Of a stretch of DNA of 64,000 bases, positions 1-8,844 are shown piece after piece. Every line of letters begins with the position of its first letter. Position 1 is the stretch's first letter. The translations under genes were made by a program, and so were the position numbers. Source of the DNA: Megamonas funiformis (GTDB lineage: Bacteria; Bacillota; Negativicutes; Selenomonadales; Selenomonadaceae); contig NZ_CP048627.1 of NCBI RefSeq assembly GCF_010669225.1, forward strand, positions 1,129,292 through 1,193,291. The letters are read 5' to 3'. The notes under the pieces were generated by a model. It made no database searches and had not been told where the DNA came from. It worked only from the letters and a program-made list of their open reading frames with translations.

Positions 1-120
1 GAATATCCACAAATATCACCTAAAGTAGAGTATAGTTTATCAGATAGGGGAAAATCGCTCATGGAAATTTTAGATAGATTATGTGTATGGGGAGAGATAC
101 ATAAAAATGATATGAAATAA
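1..120 (+). CDS. HxlR-family regulator, C-terminal fragment
   Basis: The open frame enters from outside the window and ends with TAA at 118-120, giving 39 residues. The pattern PKVEYSLSDRGKSL followed by a short helix with a Trp-Gly pair matches the wing and C-terminal helix of HxlR-type winged-helix regulators. The N-terminal DNA-binding part is missing, so its target cannot be judged. A strong terminator hairpin starts directly after the stop codon. Confidence 0.7.
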   Translation, partial: EYPQISPKVEYSLSDRGKSLMEILDRLCVWGEIHKNDMK

Positions 121-148
121 AAAAGTCTAGTGAATTTACTAGACTTTT
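121..148. terminator. Rho-independent terminator
   Basis: An 11-bp perfect stem (121-131 with 138-148, AAAAGTCTAGT) closes a 6-nt loop and ends in TTTT. It lies between the HxlR fragment (+) and the AraC pseudogene (-), whose 3' ends converge here, so it can serve both. Confidence 0.8.
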
Positions 149-158
149 AGGTGGAAAA

Positions 159-804
159 TTATTTTTCTGCATAATATTTTTTATATATAGAAGGTGAAAT
201 AGAAAATTCTTTCTTAAAAGTACGCGAAAAGGCTAATTGGTCGTCAAATCCTAATGAGGAAGCAATAATGGAAATAGAAAGCTCGGTAGTTATTAAAAGG
301 CTACGGGCTTTTTTTATTTTAGTTGCATTATATATTGTTTTGGTGATAAATGAAATTTTTCGTGGAATATGCGAGTTAGATAATTAGGATGAATGCCAAA
401 TTTTTTAGCGATATCCTTTAGAATTAATTTTTCTGCATAGTTGACATCAAAATAAAATTTTAAATCATTAGCAAGAGATTTAGTTTGCATTTGACTTTCA
501 GATAGATTAATATCCTCAAATAGTTGTGCGAGAATGAGAAATAAGAGGCTATTGGCTTTTATATAATGAATGACATTATTTTCTTGAAGATTAATAATTT
601 CATCAATTAGTGTTTTATATTTTGTTATATCTAAATTGTGAATGATGTAAATATCATTAGTTTTTTTCATCATTTGATAGATATAGTTTTGAGAATTAAT
701 CCCTAAAAAACTAATCCATGTATAGCACCAGGGATTAGTAGCTGAAGCTTTGTAATAAGAAATTTTTCCCGAGGGAATAAAAAAAGCATCTCCTTGTTTT
801 GATG
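159..804 (-). pseudogene. AraC-family regulator, frameshifted and truncated by IS
   Basis: Reading leftward from the IS boundary, the remnant starts inside the N-terminal cupin-like sensor domain (GDAFFIPSG, later PWCYTWISF). It continues through the two-helix AraC DNA-binding domain to a C-terminal YAEK stop. The frame breaks near 316-320: after SPKQYIMQLK a stop appears, but deleting the effect of one missing A restores KKARSLL and the second helix-turn-helix up to 159. About 40 N-terminal residues are lost at the insertion sequence. With a missing start and a frameshift it is very unlikely to work. Confidence 0.85.
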
Positions 805-824
805 TGCACCCAAAATATTGGACA
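805..824. repeat. IS terminal inverted repeat, left
   Basis: TGCACCCAAAATATTGGACA pairs with the right end at 2153-2172; 17 of 20 positions match. It lies downstream of orfB. Confidence 0.85.
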
Positions 825-830
825 TATTAA

Positions 831-1724
831 TTAGGCTACTAATTGAAACTTAATTCTGTATTCTACAGGACTAAGTCCTTTTAGTTTTATCTTTATCCGT
901 TTTGTATTATAATATTTTATATAAGATTTTAACTCTTTTATAAAATCTTCAACGGATTTGAATTTTTTTAAATAGAATAATTCGCTTTTTAGTAAACCAA
1001 AGAAATTTTCTATTACGGCATTATCTAAGCAATTGCCTTTTCGGCTCATGCTTTGGATAATGCCTTTTTCTTTTAATAATTTTTGATATTTTTTATTCTG
1101 ATACTGCCATCCTTGGTCTGAGTGTAGAATTATCCCTTTTGTTTTTTTTATCTTTCTTGTTGCATCTTCTACCATATCTAATACTTGCTTTAGTATTGGT
1201 CTTTTCGATATTTTATAACTTATTATTTCTCCGTTATATAAATCTATTATTGGTGATAAGTATATTTTTTCATTACATAATGCAAATTCTGTTACATCTG
1301 TTGCCCATTTTTCGTTTGGTTTTTCTGCTTTGAAATTTCTATTTAATATATTTTTAGCTATTTTTCCTTCTTGCCCTCTATACGATTTGTATTTCTTTGC
1401 TCTTACTTTGCATGTTAAATTTTCTTCTTTCATCAATCTCATAACTACTTTATGATTGATTTTTATCCCTTGTTTATGCAGCTGCATAGTTACTCTTCTA
1501 TATCCATATCTTCCATGATTTTTATTACAAATATTATGAATTAATGTTTTTAATCCTTTATATTTATCTTCTCTAGATAATTTTTTTAATGCATCATAAT
1601 ATGTGCTTTTAGCTAATTTTGTATAGTTTAATAGGGCTTTTAGAGTATATTTTTTCCTTAATTTAGCAATTACTAAAACTAGTGTCTTCCTTCCTTTTCC
1701 CATTGCTTCATTAAGGCATGCCAC
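831..1724 (-). CDS. IS3-family transposase OrfB (DDE integrase core)
   Basis: This is the catalytic half of the transposase. An N-terminal HTH_21-like segment (HGRYGYRR) precedes an rve integrase core in which the first Asp lies in KWATDVTEF, the second in HSDQGWQY and the Glu in NAVIENFFG. The order and spacing fit IS3-family DDE enzymes. It starts at GTG 1724 in the -1 frame relative to orfA, and the overlap holds an A6G slip site. The active product is probably an OrfAB fusion made by ribosomal frameshifting. The gene looks intact. Confidence 0.93.
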   Translation of the reverse strand: MACLNEAMGKGRKTLVLVIAKLRKKYTLKALLNYTKLAKSTYYDALKKLSREDKYKGLKTLIHNICNKNHGRYGYRRVTMQLHKQGIKINHKVVMRLMKEENLTCKVRAKKYKSYRGQEGKIAKNILNRNFKAEKPNEKWATDVTEFALCNEKIYLSPIIDLYNGEIISYKISKRPILKQVLDMVEDATRKIKKTKGIILHSDQGWQYQNKKYQKLLKEKGIIQSMSRKGNCLDNAVIENFFGLLKSELFYLKKFKSVEDFIKELKSYIKYYNTKRIKIKLKGLSPVEYRIKFQLVA

Positions 1725-2122
1725 TTTTTTAATAGGTCATTTTCCATCCTTAATTGATAAACTTCTTGTTCCAATTTTTCAACATAAGAAAGTTCTTTTT
1801 TAGGTTTGTTAACTTTGTATTTAGATTTTTTCATAGATGGTCTACCTCGTTTCTTAGCAAGTAAGCCAGAAAAGCCATAAGAATGATACAACTTTTCCCA
1901 TGTAGAAATTGTACCAGTATTAGGAATGGAAAATTTGGCTGCTGTTTGATTTAATGATAAATGATGTAGCCATTTATATTCAATAACTTTTTGTTTAAAT
2001 ATCCATCTGCAAAGAGGAGCTATATCTGGCATGTTTAGAATTTTAGCTACATGAGAAATAGAATTTCCTTTTAAAACCATTTTAATTGCTTTAACTTTAA
2101 ATTCATTTGAGTATTTAGTCAT
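1679..2122 (-). CDS. IS3-family transposase OrfA (helix-turn-helix)
   Basis: The 147-residue DNA-binding subunit begins MTKYSNEFKVKAIKMVLKG, typical of the IS150-group HTH that recognises the element's ends. A second HTH and a Leu/Glu-rich coiled segment near the C-terminus (EKLEQEVYQLRMENDLLKK) should mediate OrfA/OrfAB oligomerisation. It overlaps orfB by 46 bp. An AGGTGCAG ribosome binding site, within the terminal repeat region, precedes the ATG. Confidence 0.9.
   Translation of the reverse strand: MTKYSNEFKVKAIKMVLKGNSISHVAKILNMPDIAPLCRWIFKQKVIEYKWLHHLSLNQTAAKFSIPNTGTISTWEKLYHSYGFSGLLAKKRGRPSMKKSKYKVNKPKKELSYVEKLEQEVYQLRMENDLLKKWHALMKQWEKEGRH
1724..1730 (-). other. Programmed -1 frameshift site of the IS
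   Basis: On the coding strand the heptamer A-AAA-AAG occurs near the end of orfA, exactly where the orfB frame becomes open. This is the canonical IS3 slippery sequence and would produce the OrfAB transposase. Confidence 0.75.
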
Positions 2123-2152
2123 AAAAAAACTGCACCTCCAAAAGTTGTTTTG

Positions 2153-2172
2153 TGTCCAACTTTTGGGGTGCA
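2153..2172. repeat. IS terminal inverted repeat, right
   Basis: The complement reads TGCACCCCAAAAGTTGGACA. It is the orfA-proximal end of the element. Confidence 0.85.
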
Positions 2173-2209
2173 GTTCATTATTTAAGTTAAAGAATAATAT
2201 TAATTTTAT

Positions 2210-4792
2210 TTAGCAAGTAGCGCCACCAACTAAATGTTTTTGTGCTTTTAAGTTTTCTTGCTTACGAGATAAGAGGTCATCTGCTAATAATTGTGCTTCT
2301 ACATTAGCAAAACCTAATCTATCAATTGTATCGGAGAAACGTTCGCCAGTGATACCTTGTTCACGGAATAAAAGAATAGCTTTTTCGACAATGGCTAAAA
2401 CTTCTTCTTTAGATGTGAAGATTTTGGATAATGGTTGACCTTCTTTTACGCGTTTGCCCCAACGACCGCCGATATAAACGCGATAGCCATCTGTATAAGT
2501 ATCAAAGCAATGGAATGGGCATTTATTTACGCAAAGACCACAATGATTGCAATGTTTTTCATCAATAGTTATTTTTTTATCTACGACATTTAATGTTTTC
2601 ATTGGGCATCTATTCATTGGTTGGCAAATTTTACAACCATGACATTTTGCATAATCAATTTGAGGAACGCGTTGACCGATGATACCAATATCATTTAGAT
2701 TTGGTTTTACACAGTTATTAGGACAGCCCCCAACTGCGATTTTGAATTTATGAGGAAGTTTTACATCTCTATATCCTTTATAGAAACGTTGATGAATTTC
2801 TTCAGATAAAGCAAATGTATCAATTAAGCCATATTGGCAAGTAGTACCTTTGCAAGAAACTACAGGGCGAACTTTTGAGCCTGTACCACCTGTTTCAAGT
2901 CCTGCATTTTGCATTAGATATTCACGCAATGGTTCAATATTATCATATGGAACGCCTTGAATTTCCACAGTTAATCGAGATGTCATTGTTATTTCGCCAC
3001 TGCCAAATTTATCTGCTGCTTCAGCTATAACTTTGCTTTCTTGAGCTGTAATTTTACCATTTCTAGTGATTACACGACCATTGAATTTATCTTCTGTATT
3101 TTTATCTTGAAGGAAACCTAGAGCTTTTACAGCTTTTATTTCTTCAGGTGTTAATTTAGATGTAGTTTTTACTTTTACATCATTGAAGAAAAGACCACCT
3201 TCAAGGGAAAGTGTATTTGTATAACCTAAATGTCTTAAGCGATTTTGTAAGAAATATGCACGTTTACCTTTAGCACATACTAAAAGAAGTTTTTCGTCTT
3301 TGCTGATACCTTCTATAGGTGCATTTACTTTTGCCAAATCTACATATTTAGCACCACGAATACTAGGAGCTAAACCAGCATCAATTACACGATAATCTTT
3401 TGCTTTGCCAGCTAGATATTCAGCAGGAGTGATACTGATTAATTTATTGCTTAATTTATTTTGCATAATATGAATTGTTTGTACAAATGGATGAATAGCT
3501 GTGGAGAATGGAGGAGCATAACAGAAATCCATGCATTCGCATTGTTTAATAGTAGCATCTAAGGAAATAGCTGTTACAGCGATATCCACCATTTTGTCTA
3601 CAGCACCGCTTCCAAGTGCTTGGAAACCTAAGATTTTATGTGTGGATTTATCTACGATTAATTTGGTGATGAAAGAGCTTGCATCTGGATAATAATGAGC
3701 TTTATCATCAACGACTGCCATTACAGTTTCTACATCGTAACCAGCATCACGAGCAACTTTTTCACTAAGACCTGTTCTTGCACAGTTTAGTTCTGGAAGT
3801 TTTACAATACCTGTGCCTAATACGCCAGGATAATTTTTAGGTGTATTATTTAAAATTTGAGCTAAGAGTCTGCCTTCTAAGTTGGCACTAGAACCCATTG
3901 GAGACCATTGAGCAGAATGTGTCATTCTGTTGGAAACCATAGCACAATCGCCAATAGCGTAGATATCAGGTAAATTTGTTTGTAATTGTTCATTTACAAG
4001 AATAGTTCCTTTGAACATTTCCATACCTGTATCATTTAAAAAGGCAGTATTTGGTCTAATTCCAACAGATAAGATTACTAAATCTGCACTTAATTCACCA
4101 GCGGAGGTTTTGAGTGCAGAAACTTTATCATCACCTAAAACTTCTTGAGCAGCAACGCCAGTTAATACGCGAATACCATGTTTTTGTAAATGTTTTTGTA
4201 CATAACTAGCAATTTCTGGGTCAATAACATTAGGCATGATTTGCGGAGCAAAATCGATAACTGTTACATCAACTTTTTGAGCTAGAAGATTTTCAGCAAC
4301 TTCAAGACCGATAAAGCCACCACCAACAATAACAGCTTTTTTTACTTGATTATTAGTAACATAATCTCTTATATTTACAGCGTCATTAGGAAGGCGCAAA
4401 GAAAATACACCTTGTTTTTTTACACCTTCAATAGGTGGAGTGATAGGTGAAGCACCAGTAGCAATAATTAATTTATCATAAGCATAAGAAGCTTCTTCAT
4501 TAGTGATTAAATTTTTAGCAATAACAGTATGATTATTATTATCCACAGTAATAGCTTCTACATTAGTTAAGACGCTTACACCTGTCATAGCAGCATATTT
4601 TTGTGGAGTATTAACAATTAGACTAGAGCGGTCTTTGATAAATCCTCCGATATAATATGGCAAACCGCAACCAGCATAAGAAATATCACCATCTTTAGCA
4701 ATGATTGTGATATCTAAATCACGATTTTCTCGTTTTAATTTTGCAGCAGCTTTCGTTCCGGCTGCAACACCGCCGATAATTAGTATTTTCAT
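2210..4792 (-). CDS. CoA-disulfide reductase-like / rhodanese / sulfite-reductase-like fusion
   Basis: This 860-residue flavoprotein has three modules. Residues 1-450 form a pyridine-nucleotide disulfide oxidoreductase with FAD (GGVAAG, 7-12) and NAD (VGGGFIGLE) Rossmann motifs; the single redox Cys near 42 (YAGCGLPYYIGG) is typical of CoA-disulfide reductases and NADH oxidases. Residues about 455-535 form a rhodanese domain whose loop keeps its Cys (VCAKGKRAY). The rest resembles a nitrite/sulfite reductase haem-binding half domain (SCKGTTC, then GGCPNNC) followed by two 4Fe-4S clusters (CHGCKICQPMNRCP and CNHCGLCVNKCP). ATG 4792 is chosen because GGAGG lies 9 nt upstream. A role in reduction of sulfur compounds such as CoA-persulfide or polysulfide is inferred; the substrate is unknown. 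Confidence 0.85.
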   Translation of the reverse strand: MKILIIGGVAAGTKAAAKLKRENRDLDITIIAKDGDISYAGCGLPYYIGGFIKDRSSLIVNTPQKYAAMTGVSVLTNVEAITVDNNNHTVIAKNLITNEEASYAYDKLIIATGASPITPPIEGVKKQGVFSLRLPNDAVNIRDYVTNNQVKKAVIVGGGFIGLEVAENLLAQKVDVTVIDFAPQIMPNVIDPEIASYVQKHLQKHGIRVLTGVAAQEVLGDDKVSALKTSAGELSADLVILSVGIRPNTAFLNDTGMEMFKGTILVNEQLQTNLPDIYAIGDCAMVSNRMTHSAQWSPMGSSANLEGRLLAQILNNTPKNYPGVLGTGIVKLPELNCARTGLSEKVARDAGYDVETVMAVVDDKAHYYPDASSFITKLIVDKSTHKILGFQALGSGAVDKMVDIAVTAISLDATIKQCECMDFCYAPPFSTAIHPFVQTIHIMQNKLSNKLISITPAEYLAGKAKDYRVIDAGLAPSIRGAKYVDLAKVNAPIEGISKDEKLLLVCAKGKRAYFLQNRLRHLGYTNTLSLEGGLFFNDVKVKTTSKLTPEEIKAVKALGFLQDKNTEDKFNGRVITRNGKITAQESKVIAEAADKFGSGEITMTSRLTVEIQGVPYDNIEPLREYLMQNAGLETGGTGSKVRPVVSCKGTTCQYGLIDTFALSEEIHQRFYKGYRDVKLPHKFKIAVGGCPNNCVKPNLNDIGIIGQRVPQIDYAKCHGCKICQPMNRCPMKTLNVVDKKITIDEKHCNHCGLCVNKCPFHCFDTYTDGYRVYIGGRWGKRVKEGQPLSKIFTSKEEVLAIVEKAILLFREQGITGERFSDTIDRLGFANVEAQLLADDLLSRKQENLKAQKHLVGGATC

Positions 4793-4927
4793 AAGCGGAT
4801 ACCTCCAATAGAATATATACAATTTATTCTAAAATGTAGATAGATTAAATTATATTTATTTTAGCACTTATATAAGTAAAAGTATATGAAATTATTTTAA
4901 AATTTATAAAATTTTTGTTAAAAGTAG

Positions 4928-4948
4928 AAGGCATAAATATTATGCCTT
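4928..4948 (-). terminator. Possible weak terminator after the helicase gene
   Basis: An 8-bp perfect stem AAGGCATA/TATGCCTT with a 5-nt loop lies 19 bp beyond the helicase stop. The T-rich tail on the minus strand is interrupted, so termination is uncertain. Confidence 0.4.
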
Positions 4949-4966
4949 TATGGAGAGTAAGCATTT

Positions 4967-7567
4967 TTATTTGATTTTGGTGATGAATTGTTCAGGTATA
5001 TAATTTAATAGACGACTAGGTCTACCTGAACTAGAGAGAAATAAAGCGTTTTTGGCACGAGTGATGGCTACATAGAAAAGACGTTTTTCTTCTTCAGTAA
5101 TAGAGCCATTGCGTGTGCTGAAATATGATGGAAAAATGTCATCATTCATGCCAGCTAAAAATTCATAATCAAATTCTAAGCCTTTGGCTTGATGAATAGT
5201 TATAATAGGGATTTTAGGATGAGAAGAAGTAAGAGCATCTAAATCTGTATTAGATAAACTAGCATATTGTAATAATTCTTTGATGCCATTTGTTCCTCGA
5301 TGTGAGTTGAGCTCTGCTTTGGCTAATCTAAATAAATTGCGAATATTTTCTAAGCGAACAGCTCCATCTTGAGTTGCATTGGCTTTATAGATATTTACTA
5401 AATCGAATTCTTTAACGATTTGAGTGATTAGATTTTCTAAAAGTAGATTGTCGTTTAAAATACTATGCAGTTTTTGGAAAATTTGAGCTACATGAATGAA
5501 TTTATTTTTTTGTTTATTGATTAATTCACTGCGTTTTTTAGCTGTAGGAATAATTTTATCTTCGAGCAATTTGTGCAATAATTCCCCTGTAGCAAAAACA
5601 TCATCTAGAGAATTATGGTTTGATTTTGTTTCAAATTGAAAATGATTACTCAGAAATTCAAGTTTATGATTAGGCAGATTAGGATAAAAACGACGAACTA
5701 AATCTAAGGTATCAAAATTTATATTAGAGAAATCTACAGGTTTTAAGTTATGTTTTAATAGATTTTGATTGAGAATATCCATATCATAACCGCGAATATT
5801 ATGACCTGTGATGATGGCATCTTGGATAAATTGACAAAATTCTTGAAGAACAAGTTTAGGATTTTCGCCATGAGTTTGTAAATATTCATCAGAAATATGA
5901 TGTACTTTTTCAGAGTCGCCAACAGGTTTATCTGATTTTAGATAGCGATTGAATTCAGCTATTTTTTTCCCTTTGCGAATTTTGATTGCGGATAATTGAA
6001 TAATATTGTCTGCAAAAATATCTGTCCCCGTACCTTCAATATCAAAAACTATGATGTCCTTGGATAAATAAGCTGAAATCAAGTCAGAAAAAGGTTCGTA
6101 GTTTGGATTTTGGAAGTTTGCATTGATAAAGTCAGATAGACGCAATCCATTTTGAAGATATTCAGCAGAAGATATTTGTTTGATAGTGCGAATACCAATA
6201 TTAGGGATTAAATTTATTAATATTCGTTGTAGGCTAAGATAATCATTAGGATTAATGAGATATTTCATAATGGATAGAACATCTTTTATTTCTTGACGTT
6301 TGAAAAAGCGGATATTATCTATTTGAATGAAATTGATGGGAGCTTCTTGATTTTTTTGATTATAAATATTGGCTAGATAATTTAGATGTAATGTTAAGTT
6401 TTGTAGATAATTGTTTTGACGAACTAAAATAGCTATTTGTGTAGGTGTTTTTACTAGAGGTAATAAATTTACGATATTTTGAAAAATCCATTGGGCTTCG
6501 TTAGCTAGGGAGTTTGCTTGTTTTAATTCTATTTTATGACCAAGTTCACTGCTTTTTGAAAGTAGATTTTTGGCATAGGAATGAAGGATAGTTTCTTTGC
6601 AAAAAAGATTTATCAATGTGTTATATGCCATTTCTAAAAGTAATTTTGTAGAGCGATAATTTTCATTGAAATTAATAATTAAGGGGTTATATTTTTCAGT
6701 GAAGGCAGTTAAGATTTTTTGAGGATTAGAGCCACGCCATTCATAAATAGTTTGAAATTCATCACCACAGAGCATGATATTATTAGCAGGAAAGAGATTT
6801 TCGAGCATAGTATATTCAAAAGAACTAGTGTCTTGCATTTCATCAATCATGATATATTTGTAGCGTTTTCGCCATGATGAGCATATATTTTCGTCTTGAA
6901 ATAAACGATAAGCATTGGCGATTAAATCTTTGTAATCTAAACCGTGCATTTGTTGTAAAGCCAATTCATAGTTGATGATTATATTTAAACCATCAAATTG
7001 AAAAAATTTCGTTAAATTATCACTTTGTTGTTGATTGAATGTTTTGTTGAACTTCAAATGCTGATGATAAATAGTAGTATAATCGGCTTCAATATCTTCA
7101 GTATAGATATGTTTTAAAGCTCGTTCTTGCTTTAATTGCTCAATGCAATTTACGATATATTGAATATCTAAGGCTCTAGCTTTAGGAAAATTGGCGATAG
7201 TTTGTCTGATTAGCGTCTTTTGGTCTTCATCATCAAAGATGACAAATTCTTTAAATATTGTTTGTGCTTTTTTGGCGGTAGTGGTAATCACTTGATAAGC
7301 AAAGCCATGAATGGTGCGAATGGTGATTTTATTTGCTGTTTCAAAATCTAATTGCGAAGTGATGCGATTTTTTAATTCTCGACAAGCTTTATTAGTGAAA
7401 GTTAAGCAGAGAATTTCATCAGCATTGGCACGATTTTTATTTAAAATATTAGCTACACGATAAGAAAGTACATTTGTCTTGCCTGTGCCAGCTCCTGCAC
7501 TTAAGAGTATATTTTGATTTAATTCATTGATTACTTGTTGTTGTTTTTTATTGAAAGTAATAGACAT
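4967..7567 (-). CDS. UvrD/Rep-type DNA helicase with internal DnaQ-like 3'-5' exonuclease
   Basis: The 866-residue protein starts with superfamily-1 motifs: Walker A AGAGTGKT at 24-31, Walker B DEMQDTS near 240, and GDEFQTIYEWRG. The C-terminal helicase motifs are HQAKGLEFDYE (about 789) and YVAITRAKNALFLS (about 834). Between them, at about 505-660, lies a full DEDD exonuclease: FDIEGTGTD gives the first Asp-Glu, HNIRGYDMDIL the second Asp and HNSLDDVFATGEL the last His/Asp. Such a fusion should unwind DNA and trim 3' ends in repair or recombination. AGGAG sits 6 nt before ATG 7567. All catalytic residues appear present. Confidence 0.9.
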   Translation of the reverse strand: MSITFNKKQQQVINELNQNILLSAGAGTGKTNVLSYRVANILNKNRANADEILCLTFTNKACRELKNRITSQLDFETANKITIRTIHGFAYQVITTTAKKAQTIFKEFVIFDDEDQKTLIRQTIANFPKARALDIQYIVNCIEQLKQERALKHIYTEDIEADYTTIYHQHLKFNKTFNQQQSDNLTKFFQFDGLNIIINYELALQQMHGLDYKDLIANAYRLFQDENICSSWRKRYKYIMIDEMQDTSSFEYTMLENLFPANNIMLCGDEFQTIYEWRGSNPQKILTAFTEKYNPLIINFNENYRSTKLLLEMAYNTLINLFCKETILHSYAKNLLSKSSELGHKIELKQANSLANEAQWIFQNIVNLLPLVKTPTQIAILVRQNNYLQNLTLHLNYLANIYNQKNQEAPINFIQIDNIRFFKRQEIKDVLSIMKYLINPNDYLSLQRILINLIPNIGIRTIKQISSAEYLQNGLRLSDFINANFQNPNYEPFSDLISAYLSKDIIVFDIEGTGTDIFADNIIQLSAIKIRKGKKIAEFNRYLKSDKPVGDSEKVHHISDEYLQTHGENPKLVLQEFCQFIQDAIITGHNIRGYDMDILNQNLLKHNLKPVDFSNINFDTLDLVRRFYPNLPNHKLEFLSNHFQFETKSNHNSLDDVFATGELLHKLLEDKIIPTAKKRSELINKQKNKFIHVAQIFQKLHSILNDNLLLENLITQIVKEFDLVNIYKANATQDGAVRLENIRNLFRLAKAELNSHRGTNGIKELLQYASLSNTDLDALTSSHPKIPIITIHQAKGLEFDYEFLAGMNDDIFPSYFSTRNGSITEEEKRLFYVAITRAKNALFLSSSGRPSRLLNYIPEQFITKIK

Positions 7568-7613
7568 GATAGACTCCTGATAAATTTATGTATATTTGTA
7601 GTTTAACATAAAT

Positions 7614-7648
7614 AAAACCCCTTAGCATAATAATACTAAGAGGTTTTT
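7614..7648 (-). terminator. Bidirectional-looking terminator
   Basis: AAAACCCCTTAG pairs with CTAAGAGGTTTTT around an AT-rich loop, with one mismatch. It lies just after the stop of the DUF4337-like gene and before the helicase gene. Confidence 0.7.
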
Positions 7649-7650
7649 AA

Positions 7651-8268
7651 TTACATAGTTAAATTTCTATAATATGAAGTGATAAAGATACTAAATCCAA
7701 TGATACCGGAAATAGAACCTATATACCAATAATATTTTATTTTACTAAGTGTAGTCAATGAAGATAATAAAATACCTATTTGCAAAAAGATTAAAGCATT
7801 ACCAAAGTTAGTAGAAATCTCTTTTGTCAATAAATGACGTTGTTCTGCTTCTTGAGCTTTAGCTGTTAAAGTGATTTCTTCTTGCTTATATTGAGTAATT
7901 TCTTGTTCATAGATAGCTTTTTTAGCTAAAAGTTCAGTTTTTAAAGCATTATCTGTATCTTTGAGTTTGGCAAGTTCAATTTCAATAGTATAAAGTTCAG
8001 TTTCTAAAGTTGTTTTCTTAATCGTTTTTGCTTGATAGTTTGACCAGTGGTTAAAAGCTTCATTTTGAGTAGTTACTACCTGGTTGCCTAGACTTGCAGC
8101 TTTGAAAGAAGCTAGTGTGCCAACAACGGCTAAAATCAAGGTTGTAATTGCTACTAATAATTTTAAAGTTTTTGACCATGGCTTGTGGATAACTTCTTGT
8201 TTATATTCTGTTATAAAGTTATCATCTTCATCATTTAAATTAGTTTGTTGTTTCCTATCGGGGTCCAT
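7651..8268 (-). CDS. DUF4337-like membrane protein
   Basis: The 205-residue protein has a charged N-terminus, one membrane helix at about 35-56, a long central coiled-coil (about 75-150) that begins NHWSNYQAKTIK, and two C-terminal membrane helices. The N-x-W-x-x-YQAK pattern and the three-helix layout match the DUF4337 family, whose function is unknown. The central coil is probably outside or inside the membrane as one block. It is monocistronic, with a terminator directly after it. Confidence 0.7.
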   Translation of the reverse strand: MDPDRKQQTNLNDEDDNFITEYKQEVIHKPWSKTLKLLVAITTLILAVVGTLASFKAASLGNQVVTTQNEAFNHWSNYQAKTIKKTTLETELYTIEIELAKLKDTDNALKTELLAKKAIYEQEITQYKQEEITLTAKAQEAEQRHLLTKEISTNFGNALIFLQIGILLSSLTTLSKIKYYWYIGSISGIIGFSIFITSYYRNLTM

Positions 8269-8371
8269 AAATCATCTCTTTCTTTTGTTTATAAATTTAA
8301 TACATAGTTAATTATAACTTAAAACGATAAGAAATAGCAATGTTTTTATTTGTTTATAATTTAATTTTAAT

Positions 8372-8749
8372 TTATTCACTTAATAATTTTTTTTCGGCAG
8401 GAATAATGATTTCTTCATAACGGTCTACTTTTTTATTTAAGCGCTCAATAACTAAATTCATGGTATCAATTTGTTTCTGGAGACGATCACGTTGTTCTAC
8501 TAAAATAGCTTTGCGAGCTTCTGCTGTGTTTTCTTGATAAAAGAGGTGAACATAATCAATCAATGCTTCGATTTGAACGCCAGCAGAACGCATACATTTT
8601 ATGAATTCAATCCAATTACATGATTCTTGGTCAAAATCACGAATACCATTTGGTTTGCGTGGTACAGGTGGAATTAAACCAATACGTTCATAATAACGAA
8701 TAGTATCGGGGCTGAGATCGTATTTTTGACTTACTTCTTTAATAGTCAT
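8372..8749 (-). CDS. MerR-family transcriptional regulator
   Basis: This 125-residue regulator has the N-terminal winged HTH of MerR (MTIKEVSQKYDLSPDTIRYYERIGLIPP, first 28 residues) followed by a dimerising coiled coil (about 80-118). There is no Cys-rich metal site, so it is more like the organic- or redox-responsive members often placed next to small enzymes. It is divergent from an NTF2-like gene; the shared 95-bp gap holds a promoter with a dyad in the spacer. It probably controls that gene and itself. Confidence 0.9.
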   Translation of the reverse strand: MTIKEVSQKYDLSPDTIRYYERIGLIPPVPRKPNGIRDFDQESCNWIEFIKCMRSAGVQIEALIDYVHLFYQENTAEARKAILVEQRDRLQKQIDTMNLVIERLNKKVDRYEEIIIPAEKKLLSE

Positions 8750-8761
8750 ATTATCACGTCC

Positions 8762-8790
8762 TTGTTAAGTTTTATACTTAAGAATATAAT
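8762..8790 (+). promoter_or_regulatory. Promoter with MerR-type operator in the spacer
   Basis: TTGTTA at 8762-8767 and TATAAT at 8785-8790 are 17 bp apart. A perfect dyad, TTAAGT-5-ACTTAA (8765-8781), fills the space between the two boxes, the usual position of a MerR operator. MerR promoters usually have longer 19-20 bp spacers, so the mode of control is uncertain. Confidence 0.6.
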
Positions 8791-8844
8791 AGCATTTGAA
8801 GTAAACTCTAAGTCAATAATTTTTACCTTGAAAGGAAGTTTTTT

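Larger units (their letters stand above)
805..2172 (-). mobile_element. IS3-family insertion sequence (IS150-like), about 1.37 kb
   Basis: The element is bounded by imperfect 20-bp inverted repeats at 805-824 (TGCACCCAAAATATTGGACA) and 2153-2172 (complement TGCACCCCAAAAGTTGGACA). It has two overlapping genes, orfA and orfB, in the usual IS3 arrangement. I see no matching 3-4 bp target duplication, and the AraC gene it interrupts does not resume on the other side. This suggests a deletion or rearrangement after insertion. Confidence 0.9.
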
